The notes below the pieces were generated by a model. The model was not told the DNA's origin, searched no databases, and worked only from the letters and a program-made list of their open reading frames with translations. A program made the position numbers and the translations under genes. This document shows positions 1-8,551 of a stretch of DNA of 64,000 nt, piece by piece. Source of the stretch: Streptomyces cylindrosporus (GTDB lineage: Bacteria; Actinomycetota; Actinomycetes; Streptomycetales; Streptomycetaceae); NCBI RefSeq assembly GCF_022698165.1, contig NZ_JALDAY010000002.1:682001-746000 (forward strand), given 5' to 3'. Each line of letters opens with the position of its first letter. Positions within the stretch are counted from its first letter, which is position 1.

Positions 1-1013
1 ACGCTGGCGGTCCGACGCTGAACCAGCACAGCCGCGACGATGATCGCGCCCTTGGCGATCTGCTGGACGTCGCTCTGCAGGTTGTTCAGGGCGAAGATGT
101 TGGTGATCGTCGTGAAGATCAGGACACCCAGCACGGACCCGGTGATCGTCCCGCGCCCCCCGCTGAGCAGCGTGCCGCCGATGATCGCGGCGGCGATCGC
201 GTCGAGCTCGTACAGGTTGCCGTTGGTGTTCTGGCCCGATCCCGACAGGATGATCAGCAGGAAGGCGGCGATGCCGCAGCACAGCCCGGACAGCAGGTAC
301 AGGTAGAGGCGTTGGCGCCGGACGTCGATGCCGGCGAGCCGGGCGGCCTCCGCGTTGCCGCCGACGGCGACCGTGCGCCGCCCGAACGTCGTGCGGTTCA
401 GGATCAGCCAGCCGATGATCGTGACCACGGCGAACACCATCACCAGCGGCGGGATGCCGAGCACGTAGGCGTCCCGCTCGCCCAGGTCGAGGATGCCGGG
501 GATGGTGACGATCTGCGTCTTGCCGTCGGTGATCTGCAGGGCGAGGCCGCGCGCCGAGGCCAGCATCGCCAGGGTCGCGATGAACGGGACCATTCCGCCG
601 TACGCGATGAGCAGCCCGTTCACGAGTCCGCAGCCCACGCCGACGATCACCGCCGTGAAGAGGACTCCCGCGAAGCCGTAGTCCTGGGTGGCCACCGTCG
701 TCGCCCAGACCGAGGCCAGGGCGACGATCGCGCCGACCGAGAGGTCGATGCCGCCGGAGGTGATGACGAAGGTCATGCCGACGGTGACGACGCCGATCAC
801 GGAGGCCTGGGTGAGGACGAGTTGGAGGTTGCGGGTGTCGAGGAACTCGTCGGGTTTGGTGATGCCGCCGGTCAGGACCAGCGCGGCGAGCACGCCGAGG
901 AGGGAGAGGGTGCGGACGTCGGCCCGTGCCAACAGGCCGCGCCAGGAGGGGGGTTGACCCACCGACGGCACCTTGTCGGTGTTGTCCCGTGGCGGGGAGG
1001 CGTGCTGCGTCAT
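1..1013 (-). CDS. Sugar ABC transporter permease (RbsC/XylH type), partial at left edge
   Basis: Membrane permease of a ribose/xylose-type ABC importer. About 337 codons are visible from ATG 1013 down to base 1, so only the extreme C-terminus is missing compared with the usual 320-350 residues. The protein is a series of hydrophobic segments and shows the family signatures TSGGIDLSVGAIVAL and GGTLLSGGRGTITGS; the NAEAARLAGIDV loop is typical of the cytoplasmic coupling region. Its ATG overlaps the TGA of the ATP-binding gene (ATGA, 1010-1013), so the two are translationally coupled. No substrate-binding protein gene is visible; it may lie beyond base 1. The sugar cannot be read from the sequence. 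Confidence 0.9.
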   Translation of the reverse strand, partial: MTQHASPPRDNTDKVPSVGQPPSWRGLLARADVRTLSLLGVLAALVLTGGITKPDEFLDTRNLQLVLTQASVIGVVTVGMTFVITSGGIDLSVGAIVALASVWATTVATQDYGFAGVLFTAVIVGVGCGLVNGLLIAYGGMVPFIATLAMLASARGLALQITDGKTQIVTIPGILDLGERDAYVLGIPPLVMVFAVVTIIGWLILNRTTFGRRTVAVGGNAEAARLAGIDVRRQRLYLYLLSGLCCGIAAFLLIILSGSGQNTNGNLYELDAIAAAIIGGTLLSGGRGTITGSVLGVLIFTTITNIFALNNLQSDVQQIAKGAIIVAAVLVQRRTAS

Positions 1014-2527
1014 GACGTCGGGCTTCCTTCCATGACCAGGTCGAGTACGCGGTGTTCGTCGAGCTCCCGGGCGGGCGCCGTGTGGACGACGCGGCCCTCG
1101 CGGAGCACCAGTACGCGGTCGGCGAGGCCGAGCACCTCGGGGACCTCACTGGAGACCAGCAGCACGGCGAGGCCCTCGTCGGCGAGGCGGCGGATGACCG
1201 CGTAGAGCTCGGCGCGGGCGCCGACGTCGACGCCCCGGGTGGGTTCGTCGAGCAGCAGGACGCGGCAGCCGCGCAGCAGCCAGCGGGCCAGGACGGCCTT
1301 CTGCTGGTTGCCGCCGGACAGGGTGCGGATCGGCACGGCGGGATTGTCGGGGCGCAGCGACAGTTCGCGTGTCGCGGCGCGTGCCGCGCCCAGTTCGGCG
1401 CCCCTGTCGATCCAACCGCCGCGTGAGAAGCGGGACATGGAGGAGACCGAGACGTTGCGGGTGACGGATTCCAGCATCAGCAGGGCCTGCGCCTTGCGTT
1501 CCTCGGGTGCGAGCCCGAGCCCGGCCCGCACCGCCGCACGTACGCTCCCAGGACGCAACGCCCGCCCGTCGACCCGGACTTGGCCCGCACTCGGCTTACG
1601 GGCGCCGTAGATCGTCTCCAGGATCTCGGACCGCCCGGAGCCGACGAGCCCGGCCAGTCCGACGATTTCGCCGGGCCGCAGCACCAGGTCGAGCGGCTCG
1701 AACTCGCCGTCTCTCGCGAGCCCTTGGACCTCCAGCACGGGTGCGGCCTCCGGCGCGGACACGGGCCGCTCGGGGAAGACGTACTCCACGTTCCGGCCGG
1801 TCATCAGCGCGACCACGTCGCGCGTCGGCGTCGACTTCGCGGGCAGTCCGCCCGCCACCGCGCGGCCGTCCTTGAGCACGGTCACGCGGTCGCCGATGCG
1901 GCGGATCTCCTCCAGGCGGTGGGAGATGTAGACGACGGCGACTCCGTCGGCGGTCAGGTCGCCGACGATGCGGAAGAGGTTGTCGACCTCGTCCGGGTCG
2001 AGGGCGGCGGAGGGCTCGTCCATCACGATGAGCCGTACGTCGTGGGAGAGCGCCCGGGCCATGGACACGATCTGCTGCTGGGCCGCGGACAGTTCACCGA
2101 CCAGTCGCCCCGGGTCGATCTCCGGATGCCCGAGTCGCTTGAGCAGGGCGGCCGTTGACGCTTTGGCGGCCTTTCCCCGTACGACGAAGCCGGCGGCGGT
2201 GGGCTCATGCCCGAGGTGGACGTTCTCGGCGACCGACAGGTGCTCGACCAGGTCGAGTTCCTGGTAGATGGTGGCGATGCCGAGACGCATGGCGGCGATC
2301 GGCGAGCGGAGGGTGACCGCGTCGCCGCGCCAGCGGATGGTGCCGGTGTCGGGTTGGTGGGCGCCGGCCAGGACCTTGATCAGGGTGGACTTGCCGGCTC
2401 CGTTCTGGCCGAGCAGACAGTGCACTTCACCGGCCTGGACGTCGAGGTCGACGCCGTCGAGGGCGCGGACTCCGGGGAACGACTTGGTGATGCCGGACAT
2501 GCTGAGGAGCGGTGGTTCTGGTGCCAT
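1010..2527 (-). CDS. Sugar ABC transporter ATP-binding protein, duplicated ATPase (RbsA/XylG/MglA type)
   Basis: 505-residue cytoplasmic protein with two ABC ATPase domains in tandem, as in RbsA, MglA and XylG. The first domain has a Walker A GQNGAGKST near residue 40 and Walker B VMDEPSAAL; its signature loop reads LSAAQQQ instead of LSGGQ. The second domain has the usual degenerate Walker A (GLVGSGRSE) with a good LSGGNQQKA signature and DEPTRGVDVG. ATG 2527 is preceded by AGGGGACC. It overlaps the permease by 4 nt and lies about 100 bp downstream of the ROK regulator gene, so the three probably form one sugar-uptake operon controlled by that regulator. The pentose or hexose specificity is not determinable here. 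Confidence 0.93.
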   Translation of the reverse strand: MAPEPPLLSMSGITKSFPGVRALDGVDLDVQAGEVHCLLGQNGAGKSTLIKVLAGAHQPDTGTIRWRGDAVTLRSPIAAMRLGIATIYQELDLVEHLSVAENVHLGHEPTAAGFVVRGKAAKASTAALLKRLGHPEIDPGRLVGELSAAQQQIVSMARALSHDVRLIVMDEPSAALDPDEVDNLFRIVGDLTADGVAVVYISHRLEEIRRIGDRVTVLKDGRAVAGGLPAKSTPTRDVVALMTGRNVEYVFPERPVSAPEAAPVLEVQGLARDGEFEPLDLVLRPGEIVGLAGLVGSGRSEILETIYGARKPSAGQVRVDGRALRPGSVRAAVRAGLGLAPEERKAQALLMLESVTRNVSVSSMSRFSRGGWIDRGAELGAARAATRELSLRPDNPAVPIRTLSGGNQQKAVLARWLLRGCRVLLLDEPTRGVDVGARAELYAVIRRLADEGLAVLLVSSEVPEVLGLADRVLVLREGRVVHTAPARELDEHRVLDLVMEGSPTS

Positions 2528-2555
2528 GAGGTCCCCTTGGCGGGCGTGCGGGCCG

Positions 2556-2595
2556 GTTTCAGGGCAGGGCGAGGCGTTTCAGGGCAGGGCGAGGC
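2556..2595. repeat. 20-bp perfect tandem duplication between ROK and ABC genes
   Basis: The 20-mer GTTTCAGGGCAGGGCGAGGC occurs twice back to back (2556-2575 and 2576-2595) in the 104-bp gap between the ROK stop and the ATPase start. It is a recent slippage or duplication event that lengthens the spacer by exactly 20 bp. No role is evident. Confidence 0.9.
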
Positions 2596-2631
2596 CGGGC
2601 GCGGTGCTGGTGAACCGTGTCGGAGACGGGC

Positions 2632-3822
2632 TTACGCGGGCGAGAAGAGATGGTCGCTGATGAGGCGGGCGGCGCCGATGACTCCGGCGTTCTGCCCCAA
2701 CTCCCCCAGCACGATGGGCAGGTTGCCCGTCGCGAGGGGCAGTGACTGGCGGTAGACCTGGGTGCGGATGGCGGCGAGGAGGGTGTGGCCGAGGCCGGTC
2801 ACCCCGCCGCCGATCACCACCAGGCCGGGGTTGAAGAAGGAGACGAGGCCGGCGATGACCTGGCCGGTGCGGGTGCCGCCCTCGCGGATCAGGTCGAGGG
2901 CGGTGGCGTCGCCCGCGGCGGCAGCGGCGGCGACGTCGACGGCGGTCAGGGTGCCGTTCGCGTCCAGCCGGGCCGCGAGTTCCTCGGACCGCCCCTGCTC
3001 GACCGCCTCCACGGCGTCCCGGGCGAGGGCCGCCCCGCTGAAGTGGGCTTCCAGGCAGCCCCGGTTGCCGCAGGCGCACGGACGCCCGTCGGGTACGGCC
3101 TGGATGTGCCCGATGTCGCCCGCGCTGCCGGTCACCCCGCGGTGCACGTCTCCGCCGACGACGATCCCGCAGCCGATGCCGGTGCCGATCTTGACGCAGA
3201 GGAAGTCGCCCACGGAGCGTGCGACGCCCGCGTGCATCTCCCCCATCGCCATGAGGTTCACGTCGTTGTCGACCATGACGGGGCAGCCGAGTTCCTGGCT
3301 GAGCGCCTCCCGTACGGGGAAGCCGTCCCAGCCGGGCATGATCGGGGGTGCCACCGGCACGCCCTCGGGGAAGCGGACGGGTCCGGGGACGCCGATGCCG
3401 GCGCCGTCGAAACCCTCCGCGAGCCCCGAGGCCCTCAACTTCGCGGCCATGGACAGCACTTGTTCGAAGACCGCGACCGGTCCCTCGCGTACGTCCATGG
3501 GCTGGTTGAGGTGTCCGAGGACCTCCAGCTCGGCGTTGGTGACGGCGACGTCCACCGAGGTCGCGCCGATGTCGACGCCGAGGAAGCGCAGACCGGGGGC
3601 GAGCCGAACGTTGTGGGAGCGGCGGCCGCCACGGGATGCGGCGAGTCCGTCGGCCACGACCAGGCCCGTCTCCAGCAGCCGGTCCACCTCCACGGCCAGC
3701 TTGGACCGCGAGAGGTCGATCTGATCGCCCAGCTGGGCGCGGGAGTTGGGGCCGCCGTCGCGCAACAGCTTGAGCAGCCTGGCCTGGTGGGCGTTCGCGG
3801 GTCGTGCTGTCATGCGTCTCAC
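2632..3822 (-). CDS. ROK family transcriptional regulator
   Basis: 396 residues. An N-terminal winged HTH (about residues 10-60, with RAQLGDQIDLSRSKLAVEVDRLL) is followed by a sugar-kinase-like ROK domain with the ATP-site-like FLGVDIGATSVDVAV and the zinc motif CACGNRGCLEAHF. ROK repressors of this type usually answer to a sugar and control the adjacent transporter, here the downstream ABC genes. GTG 3822 is well spaced from GGGGAGGGG; ATG 3813 is the alternative start, only three codons in. It probably regulates itself and the ABC importer. The 204 bp to the divergent LtrA gene must hold both promoters, but I could not pick an operator there. Confidence 0.92.
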   Translation of the reverse strand: MRRMTARPANAHQARLLKLLRDGGPNSRAQLGDQIDLSRSKLAVEVDRLLETGLVVADGLAASRGGRRSHNVRLAPGLRFLGVDIGATSVDVAVTNAELEVLGHLNQPMDVREGPVAVFEQVLSMAAKLRASGLAEGFDGAGIGVPGPVRFPEGVPVAPPIMPGWDGFPVREALSQELGCPVMVDNDVNLMAMGEMHAGVARSVGDFLCVKIGTGIGCGIVVGGDVHRGVTGSAGDIGHIQAVPDGRPCACGNRGCLEAHFSGAALARDAVEAVEQGRSEELAARLDANGTLTAVDVAAAAAAGDATALDLIREGGTRTGQVIAGLVSFFNPGLVVIGGGVTGLGHTLLAAIRTQVYRQSLPLATGNLPIVLGELGQNAGVIGAARLISDHLFSPA

Positions 3823-4026
3823 GAGCCCCTCCCCGCCTCAATCGGCCACCAGTGTTCGGGCTTTCGAGGGGAACGTAGCAGCGGGCGCCGAACCTGGGAA
3901 GAAGCTCTGCACGAATTGCCCTCGACTTTTTCCACTGACAGGACAAAGACCGGTGCCCCGGATATCCGTGCGCCCTGCTCCGCGCCGCCGCATACGATCT
4001 GGTCAGCGTCGGTTCAGGGGGGACAC

Positions 4027-5226
4027 ATGGACATGGCAGTGCGGGAAAGGGACCGGGAAGAGGGTCAGGAAGAGGGCCGGAGGGTCACCACCCTGGAGCT
4101 CTTCTTCGACCTGGTCTTCGTCTTCACCCTCACCCAGCTCACCGTGCTGCTCGCCGGGGACCTGACCTTCGCCACCGCGGGCCGCGTCGCGCTGATCTTC
4201 GTGGTGCTGTTCTGGATGTACGGCGCCTACGCGTACCTCACCAACCAGGTCCCGCCGGACCGCCCTTCGCGCCGCCTGCTGCTGATGCTGGGCATGGGCG
4301 CGTTCCTGGTCTGCGCGCTGGCGATCCCGCGCGTCTTCGACGACACCGGGGTGGTCTTCGGCCTCGGCTTCCTGGGCGTCGTGATCGTGCACACGGCCCT
4401 CTACACGCGCAGCCACGGCCTGGACTCGATCTGGTACGGCGTCCCGAACGGCTTGGCCGCGCTCTCGGTGACGGCGGCCGGCTTCTTCGACGGGCTCGCC
4501 GCGGACGGGTTCTGGCTCCTCGCCCTGGTCCTGCAGTTCGTCACGCCGTTCATCGCCGAGCACGGGCCCCGCCGCGCGGACGGGCGGTCCAGCGCCGCCA
4601 TGCGGATCCAGCTGGGCAGCCTGGACCCGGCGCACTTCGTGGAGCGGCACGGGCTGCTGCTGATCGTCGCGTTCGGCGAGTCGGTCATCGCGATCGGCAC
4701 CGGGATCGGTGATCTGCCGCTGACGCCGGGCCTGTTCGGCGGCGCGTTCCTGTCACTCGCACTCGCGATCGCCCTGTGGTGGACGTACTTCGTGCGCGAC
4801 GAGGAGGTCGCCGAGGCCGCGTTCCGGGCGACTGAGGCGCCGAGCCGCTGGCGTCTGGCGATGAACGCGTACTACTACGCCTTCCTGCCGATGCTGCTCG
4901 GCATCGCCTACCTGGCCACCGGCGTGAAGAAGACCCTCGGCCATCTCACCGAACACCTGCACACGGGCCCCGCGTTGGCGCTGGCCGGCGGTGTGGCGCT
5001 GTTCCTCGTCGGGGACGTGGCGTTCCGCGCGGTCCTGCGCCTGTATCCCGTGCGCTTCCGGGCGGCCGCCGCTCCGGTGGCCCTGGCGACGGCGCTGCTC
5101 GGCGTGCGCGTCTCGGCGATGGCCGAACTGCTCGCCCTGGTGGGCGTGTTGACGGTGATGCTGGCGGTGGAGAGCCGCTGGTGCGGCAGCACGACCACGA
5201 GGGCTCAGGACTTCGCCCTGTCGTGA
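4027..5226 (+). CDS. Low-temperature-requirement A (LtrA) family membrane protein
   Basis: 399 residues, with about ten hydrophobic segments. The LtrA hallmark RRVTTLELFFDLVFVFTLTQLT stands right after a short charged N-terminus. Internal motifs ERHGLLLIVAFGESVIAIG and YYYAFLPMLLGIAYLATG fit the family, which takes its name from a Listeria gene needed for growth in the cold; its molecular function is unknown. ATG 4027 follows a GGGGGG tract; a second ATG at 4033 is possible. The reading frame stays open far upstream, which is the usual GC-rich shadow and not coding. The 3-prime end overlaps the convergent GntR gene by 22 bp. There is no evident link to the neighbouring sugar importer. Confidence 0.85.
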   Translation: MDMAVRERDREEGQEEGRRVTTLELFFDLVFVFTLTQLTVLLAGDLTFATAGRVALIFVVLFWMYGAYAYLTNQVPPDRPSRRLLLMLGMGAFLVCALAIPRVFDDTGVVFGLGFLGVVIVHTALYTRSHGLDSIWYGVPNGLAALSVTAAGFFDGLAADGFWLLALVLQFVTPFIAEHGPRRADGRSSAAMRIQLGSLDPAHFVERHGLLLIVAFGESVIAIGTGIGDLPLTPGLFGGAFLSLALAIALWWTYFVRDEEVAEAAFRATEAPSRWRLAMNAYYYAFLPMLLGIAYLATGVKKTLGHLTEHLHTGPALALAGGVALFLVGDVAFRAVLRLYPVRFRAAAAPVALATALLGVRVSAMAELLALVGVLTVMLAVESRWCGSTTTRAQDFALS

Positions 5227-5882
5227 TAGGAGCGCCGGGTGTGCTCGGTGTGCTCCCGCATCAGCTGGGTGGCGCGCTGTTCGTCCCGGTCGGAGATCGC
5301 GGCGATCAGCGCGCGGTGTTCGATCCAGGACTGGTGGCCGCGCTGGCGGGCGATCGGCGTGTAGTACCAGCGCACCCGGCGGTCGACCTGGGCGGCCAGT
5401 TCCGCGAGGACCGCGTTGCCCGCGAGCTCCATGATCTTCGTGTGGAAGCGGGCGTTCATGGCGACCGCCCCGTCCACGTCGTCCGCGGCGACGGCCTTCT
5501 CGCCCTCCGCGCAGAGCTCTTCGAGGACGGTGATGCCGGCGCGGCCCGCGTTGGCGGCGGCGAGCCGGGCGGCCTCGGCCTCCAGGAGCGTACGGACCGT
5601 GAGAAGCTGGTCGGCCTCCTCCTCCGTCGGCTCGTGCACGAACGCGCCCTGGGCGGGCCGCAGATCGACCCAGCCCTCGGTGTTCAGCCGCTGCAGCGCC
5701 TCCCGCACGGGCTGGCGCGACACGCCGAGGTGGCCGGCGAGTTCGCTCTCGACCAGGTGTTGGCCGGGCTGGAGGGCGCGGGTGGTGATGAGTTCGAGCA
5801 GCGCCTCGTAGACGCGGTCGCGCAGCGGGCCGGGCCGTTCGAGCTTGGGCACCGCACCCTGCGGCAGTCCTGTCGACAACAT
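5205..5882 (-). CDS. GntR family regulator, FadR subfamily with FCD ligand domain
   Basis: 225 residues. The winged HTH (about 20-85) contains GVSRQPVREALQRLNTEGWVDLRPAQGAFV. An all-helical FCD domain (about 95-215) carries the metal-ligand pattern expected in this subgroup (NARFHTKIMELAGN and a late His in WIEHRALI). FCD regulators usually sense small organic acids. The strong Shine-Dalgarno AGGAGGGGG fixes ATG 5882. It is the first regulator beside the formate/oxalate module. The motif ACTGTAGAC upstream of this gene (reverse strand, 5950-5958) also lies between the MFS and PanE genes (8718-8726), so it probably controls both itself and the catabolic genes. Confidence 0.92.
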   Translation of the reverse strand: MLSTGLPQGAVPKLERPGPLRDRVYEALLELITTRALQPGQHLVESELAGHLGVSRQPVREALQRLNTEGWVDLRPAQGAFVHEPTEEEADQLLTVRTLLEAEAARLAAANAGRAGITVLEELCAEGEKAVAADDVDGAVAMNARFHTKIMELAGNAVLAELAAQVDRRVRWYYTPIARQRGHQSWIEHRALIAAISDRDEQRATQLMREHTEHTRRSYHDRAKS

Positions 5883-5939
5883 CGGTCGGTCCCCCTCCTG
5901 GGGCAGCGCGGGGCAACTGCAGCCGGAAAGCCAGTATGG

Positions 5940-5964
5940 ATTGTCTTTCGTCTACAGTCTACGG
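5940..5964 (-). promoter_or_regulatory. Candidate GntR autoregulatory operator
   Basis: On the minus strand this stretch contains ACTGTAGAC followed by GAAAGACAAT. The same nine bases, ACTGTAGAC, recur at 8718-8726 upstream of the divergent MFS/PanE promoters. FadR-type GntR proteins bind short sites with GT and AC half-sites of this kind. It is assigned by shared motif only. Confidence 0.45.
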
Positions 5965-6022
5965 CGCACAGCGGCCAGTGAAACGGGGAGTCGGCTGCGT
6001 CACATCCCTCGGTCCCCGCAGG

Positions 6023-6961
6023 TCACGGGCAGCGGACGACCTGGCCTGCGTAGGAGAGGTTGCCGCCGAAGCCGAAGAACAGGACCGGGTCGCCGGTGGA
6101 GACCGCGCCCTGTTCGACGAGTTTCGAGAAGGCGAGCGGGATGCTGGCCGCGGAGGTGTTGCCGGACTCGGTGACGTCCCGGGCGACGACGGCGTTCACG
6201 GCGCCGATCTTCTCGGCGAGGGGCTCGATGATCCGCAGGTTGGCCTGGTGGAGGACGACTCCGGCGAGGTCGGCGGGGGTGAGCCCGGCCCGCTCGACGG
6301 CCTTGCGGGCGATGCCCGGCAGCTGGGTGGTGGCCCAGCGGTAGACGCTCTGGCCCTCCTGCGCGAACCGCGGGGGCGTGCCCTCGATGCGCACGGCGTG
6401 CCCCATCTCGGGCACCGAGCCCCACAGCACCGGTCCGATGCCGGACTCGTCGGCGGCCTCGACCACGGCGGCCCCCGCCCCGTCGCCGACGAGGACACAG
6501 GTCGTACGGTCGCTCCAGTCGGTGACCTCGGACATCTTGTCGGCGCCGATGACCAGGGCCCGGACCGAGCCGCCGGCCCGTACCGCGTGGTCGGCCGTGG
6601 CGAGGGCGTGGGTGAACCCGGCGCACACGACGTTGACGTCCATCGCGGCGGGCGAGGGGATGCCGAGGCGGGAGGCGACCCGGGCGGCCATGTTGGGCGA
6701 GCGGTCGATCGCGGTGGAGGTGGCGACCAGGACCAGGTCGATGTCGCCGGGCGCGAGACCGGCCGCCGCGAGCGCCTTGGCGGCGGCGTGCGCGGCGAGC
6801 TCGTCGACCGGCTCGTCGGGGCCGGCGATGTGGCGCGTGCGGATCCCCACCCGGGACGTGATCCACTCGTCGCTCGTGTCCACCATCCCCGCCAGGTCCT
6901 CGTTGGTGAGCACCTTGGCGGGCTGGTAGTGACCGACGGCGGCGATACGCGAGCCGTTCAT
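6023..6961 (-). CDS. 3-oxoacyl-ACP synthase III (FabH/KAS III family)
   Basis: 312 residues, the normal FabH length, with the full catalytic triad: Cys113 in NVVCAGFTHAL, His238 in VVLHQANLRI and Asn268 in SGNTSAAS. The N-terminus SRIAAVGHYQPAKVLTNEDLA and the SDEWITSRVGIRTRHIA block are diagnostic. KAS III condenses an acyl-CoA starter with malonyl-ACP, but many actinobacterial homologues outside fatty-acid operons serve specialised pathways. Here it sits alone between a GntR regulator and an oxalate/formate-type carrier, with no acyl carrier protein nearby, so the substrate is uncertain. ATG 6961 is chosen because the reading starts with the conserved N-terminal strand and has GAGGGGGACC upstream; an in-frame extension to 7003 has no better signal. 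Confidence 0.9.
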   Translation of the reverse strand: MNGSRIAAVGHYQPAKVLTNEDLAGMVDTSDEWITSRVGIRTRHIAGPDEPVDELAAHAAAKALAAAGLAPGDIDLVLVATSTAIDRSPNMAARVASRLGIPSPAAMDVNVVCAGFTHALATADHAVRAGGSVRALVIGADKMSEVTDWSDRTTCVLVGDGAGAAVVEAADESGIGPVLWGSVPEMGHAVRIEGTPPRFAQEGQSVYRWATTQLPGIARKAVERAGLTPADLAGVVLHQANLRIIEPLAEKIGAVNAVVARDVTESGNTSAASIPLAFSKLVEQGAVSTGDPVLFFGFGGNLSYAGQVVRCP

Positions 6962-7051
6962 TGGGTGGTCCCCCTCGTAAGTACCTCGGGTAGCGGGATC
7001 CACCAGTCTGATCAGTGACTCACCAGTACGGCGGCAGGTGATGCCACAGGA

Positions 7052-7099
7052 TTCGGGCGTCCGGGTTGTCGGCTTCTGTCAGCTCCTCGGACGCCCGAA
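7052..7099 (-). terminator. Inverted repeat downstream of the MFS/small-subunit pair
   Basis: A perfect 12-bp inverted repeat, TTCGGGCGTCCG (7052-7063) and CGGACGCCCGAA (7088-7099), is separated by 24 bases. It begins 15 bases past the small-subunit stop codon. It probably ends the MFS transcript before the FabH gene. Confidence 0.6.
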
Positions 7100-7113
7100 C
7101 ACCTGCCGAACAC

Positions 7114-7248
7114 TCACCCGCTGAAGAGCTTCGTCGCCTTCTGCACGAGCTCGTACAGGCCGTAGACGAGTGGTGCCCCCACCCACAGCCAGGCGAAGGC
7201 GATGAGCGGGCGCCGGTCGGGCGCGCTCTGGCTGCTGTCGTCAGGCAT
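7114..7248 (-). CDS. MFS transporter small subunit (44-residue membrane peptide)
   Basis: This is a 44-residue reading frame beginning with MPDDSSQSAPDRRPLIAF. It has a single hydrophobic helix, LIAFAWLWVGAPLVYGLYELV, and a short basic tail (QKATKLFSG). Its ATG overlaps the last eight bases of the MFS gene (ATGCCTGA), so translation must be coupled. From memory, short one-helix proteins in this position behind oxalate/formate antiporter-type carriers are annotated as MFS small subunits. A role in stabilising or tuning the carrier is inferred. The frame has the same GC-biased codon use as its neighbours, and the overlap makes chance occurrence unlikely. Confidence 0.8.
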   Translation of the reverse strand: MPDDSSQSAPDRRPLIAFAWLWVGAPLVYGLYELVQKATKLFSG

Positions 7249-8551
7249 CGACGGCCTCCTCCTTCGGCTCGGGGACATGGTGACGGGCGTCGACCGGCCG
7301 GACGAACTCGTTGGCGACGAAGCCGACGACGAGCAGGCCGATCATGATGATGAAGGAGAGCGTGTAGAGGGACGGGCCGGACTTGCCGGCGTCCTTCTGG
7401 TGGTCGGCGATCCAGTTCACGATCAGCGGTCCGAGGACGCCGGCCGTGGACCAGGCGGTGAGCAGCCGCCCGTGGATCGCGCCGACCTGGTAGGCGCCGA
7501 AGAGGTCCTTGAGGTAGGCGGGGACGGTCGCGAAGCCGCCGCCGTAGAAGGAGAGGATCACCAGCGCGCACAGGATGAACAGCGGCTTGGAGGAGTCGCC
7601 GAACAGGGCGATCAGCGCGTACATCAGGGCGCCGACACCGAGGTAGACGCGGTAGATGTTCTTGCGGCCGATCAGGTCGGAGGTGGACGACCAGCCGATG
7701 CGGCCCGCCATGTTGGCGGCAGAGAGCAGCGCCACGAACCCGGCCGCGGCCGAGGCGGACACCGCCGCCGAGGAGTCGGCGAAGAAGTCCGTGATCATCG
7801 GCGCGGCCTTCTCCAGGATGCCGATGCCCGCGGTCACGTTCATGCACAGCACGAGCCACAGGCACCAGAACTGGGGCGTGCGCACAGCGCTGTTGGCGGA
7901 GACCTGCACGCCCTCGAAGGCGCTCGGCGCGTTCTCGACGGGCTTCTCCGTACGCGGCACGCGCACCAGCAGCACGCCGAGGGTCATGAAGACGGCGTAC
8001 GACAGTCCGAGCACGAGGAAGGTCTGGGCGATCCCGGAGTGGTCGGTGCCGAAGGACTCCAGCATCTGCGCCGACCAGGGCGAGGCGATCAGCGCGCCGC
8101 CGCCGAAGCCCATGATGGCGATGCCGGTGGCCATGCCGGGCCGGTCCGGGAACCACTTGATCAGGGTGGAGACGGGCGAGATGTAGCCGATGCCGAGGCC
8201 GATGCCGCCGACCACGCCGTAGCCGAGCACGATCAGCCAGAACTGCTTGGTCTCGGCGCCCAGCGCGGACAGCAGCAGGCCGGACGAGAAGCAGACCAGG
8301 GCCACGGTCATCGCCCAGCGCGGCCCGTTGCGCTCGACGAGGGTGCCGCCGAACGCGGCGGACAGGCCGAGCATCACGATGGCGAACTGGAAGGGCAGCG
8401 CGCTCTCGGTGCCGTCGAGGTTCAGCGCGGACTCGAGCGGCGGCTTGAAGACACTCCAGGCGTAGGCCTGGCCGATGGAGAGATGCACGGACAGCGCGGC
8501 CGGGGGAACGAGCCAACGGCTCCAGCCGGGCGGTGCTACAGGGGGGCTCAT
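7241..8551 (-). CDS. OFA-type MFS transporter (oxalate/formate antiporter family)
   Basis: 436 residues, about 12 transmembrane segments. The order of motifs (SIGQAYAWSVFKPPLE in helix 1, ERNGPRWAM after helix 2, GGIGLGIGYISPVSTLIKWFPDRPGMATGIAIMGFGGGA around helices 4-5, DLIGRKNIY) matches oxalate:formate antiporters and related monocarboxylate carriers. The divergent gene set encodes formate dehydrogenase, which supports formate or oxalate as substrate; oxalyl-CoA enzymes are not in the window, so this remains inference. ATG 8551 starts the conserved N-terminus; the frame runs further upstream to 8728 without features. It is followed by the overlapping small-subunit gene, and it shares a 261-bp divergent promoter region with the PanE/FDH operon. 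Confidence 0.87.
   Translation of the reverse strand: MSPPVAPPGWSRWLVPPAALSVHLSIGQAYAWSVFKPPLESALNLDGTESALPFQFAIVMLGLSAAFGGTLVERNGPRWAMTVALVCFSSGLLLSALGAETKQFWLIVLGYGVVGGIGLGIGYISPVSTLIKWFPDRPGMATGIAIMGFGGGALIASPWSAQMLESFGTDHSGIAQTFLVLGLSYAVFMTLGVLLVRVPRTEKPVENAPSAFEGVQVSANSAVRTPQFWCLWLVLCMNVTAGIGILEKAAPMITDFFADSSAAVSASAAAGFVALLSAANMAGRIGWSSTSDLIGRKNIYRVYLGVGALMYALIALFGDSSKPLFILCALVILSFYGGGFATVPAYLKDLFGAYQVGAIHGRLLTAWSTAGVLGPLIVNWIADHQKDAGKSGPSLYTLSFIIMIGLLVVGFVANEFVRPVDARHHVPEPKEEAVDA

Noticed and set aside
2632..3822. The ROK regulator as CsnR for the chitosanase
   Set aside because: It sits in an operon with a ribose/xylose-type importer 40 kb away from the chitosanase; nothing in the sequence ties it to the chitosanase palindrome.
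2785..4026. Long in-frame N-terminal extension of the LtrA protein
   Set aside because: It lies antisense to the ROK gene and has no homology; the LtrA motif begins shortly after ATG 4027, which has a G-rich ribosome site.
6962..7003. Extended FabH start at 7003
   Set aside because: The extra 14 residues are not conserved in FabH, and the G-rich ribosome site is in front of 6961.
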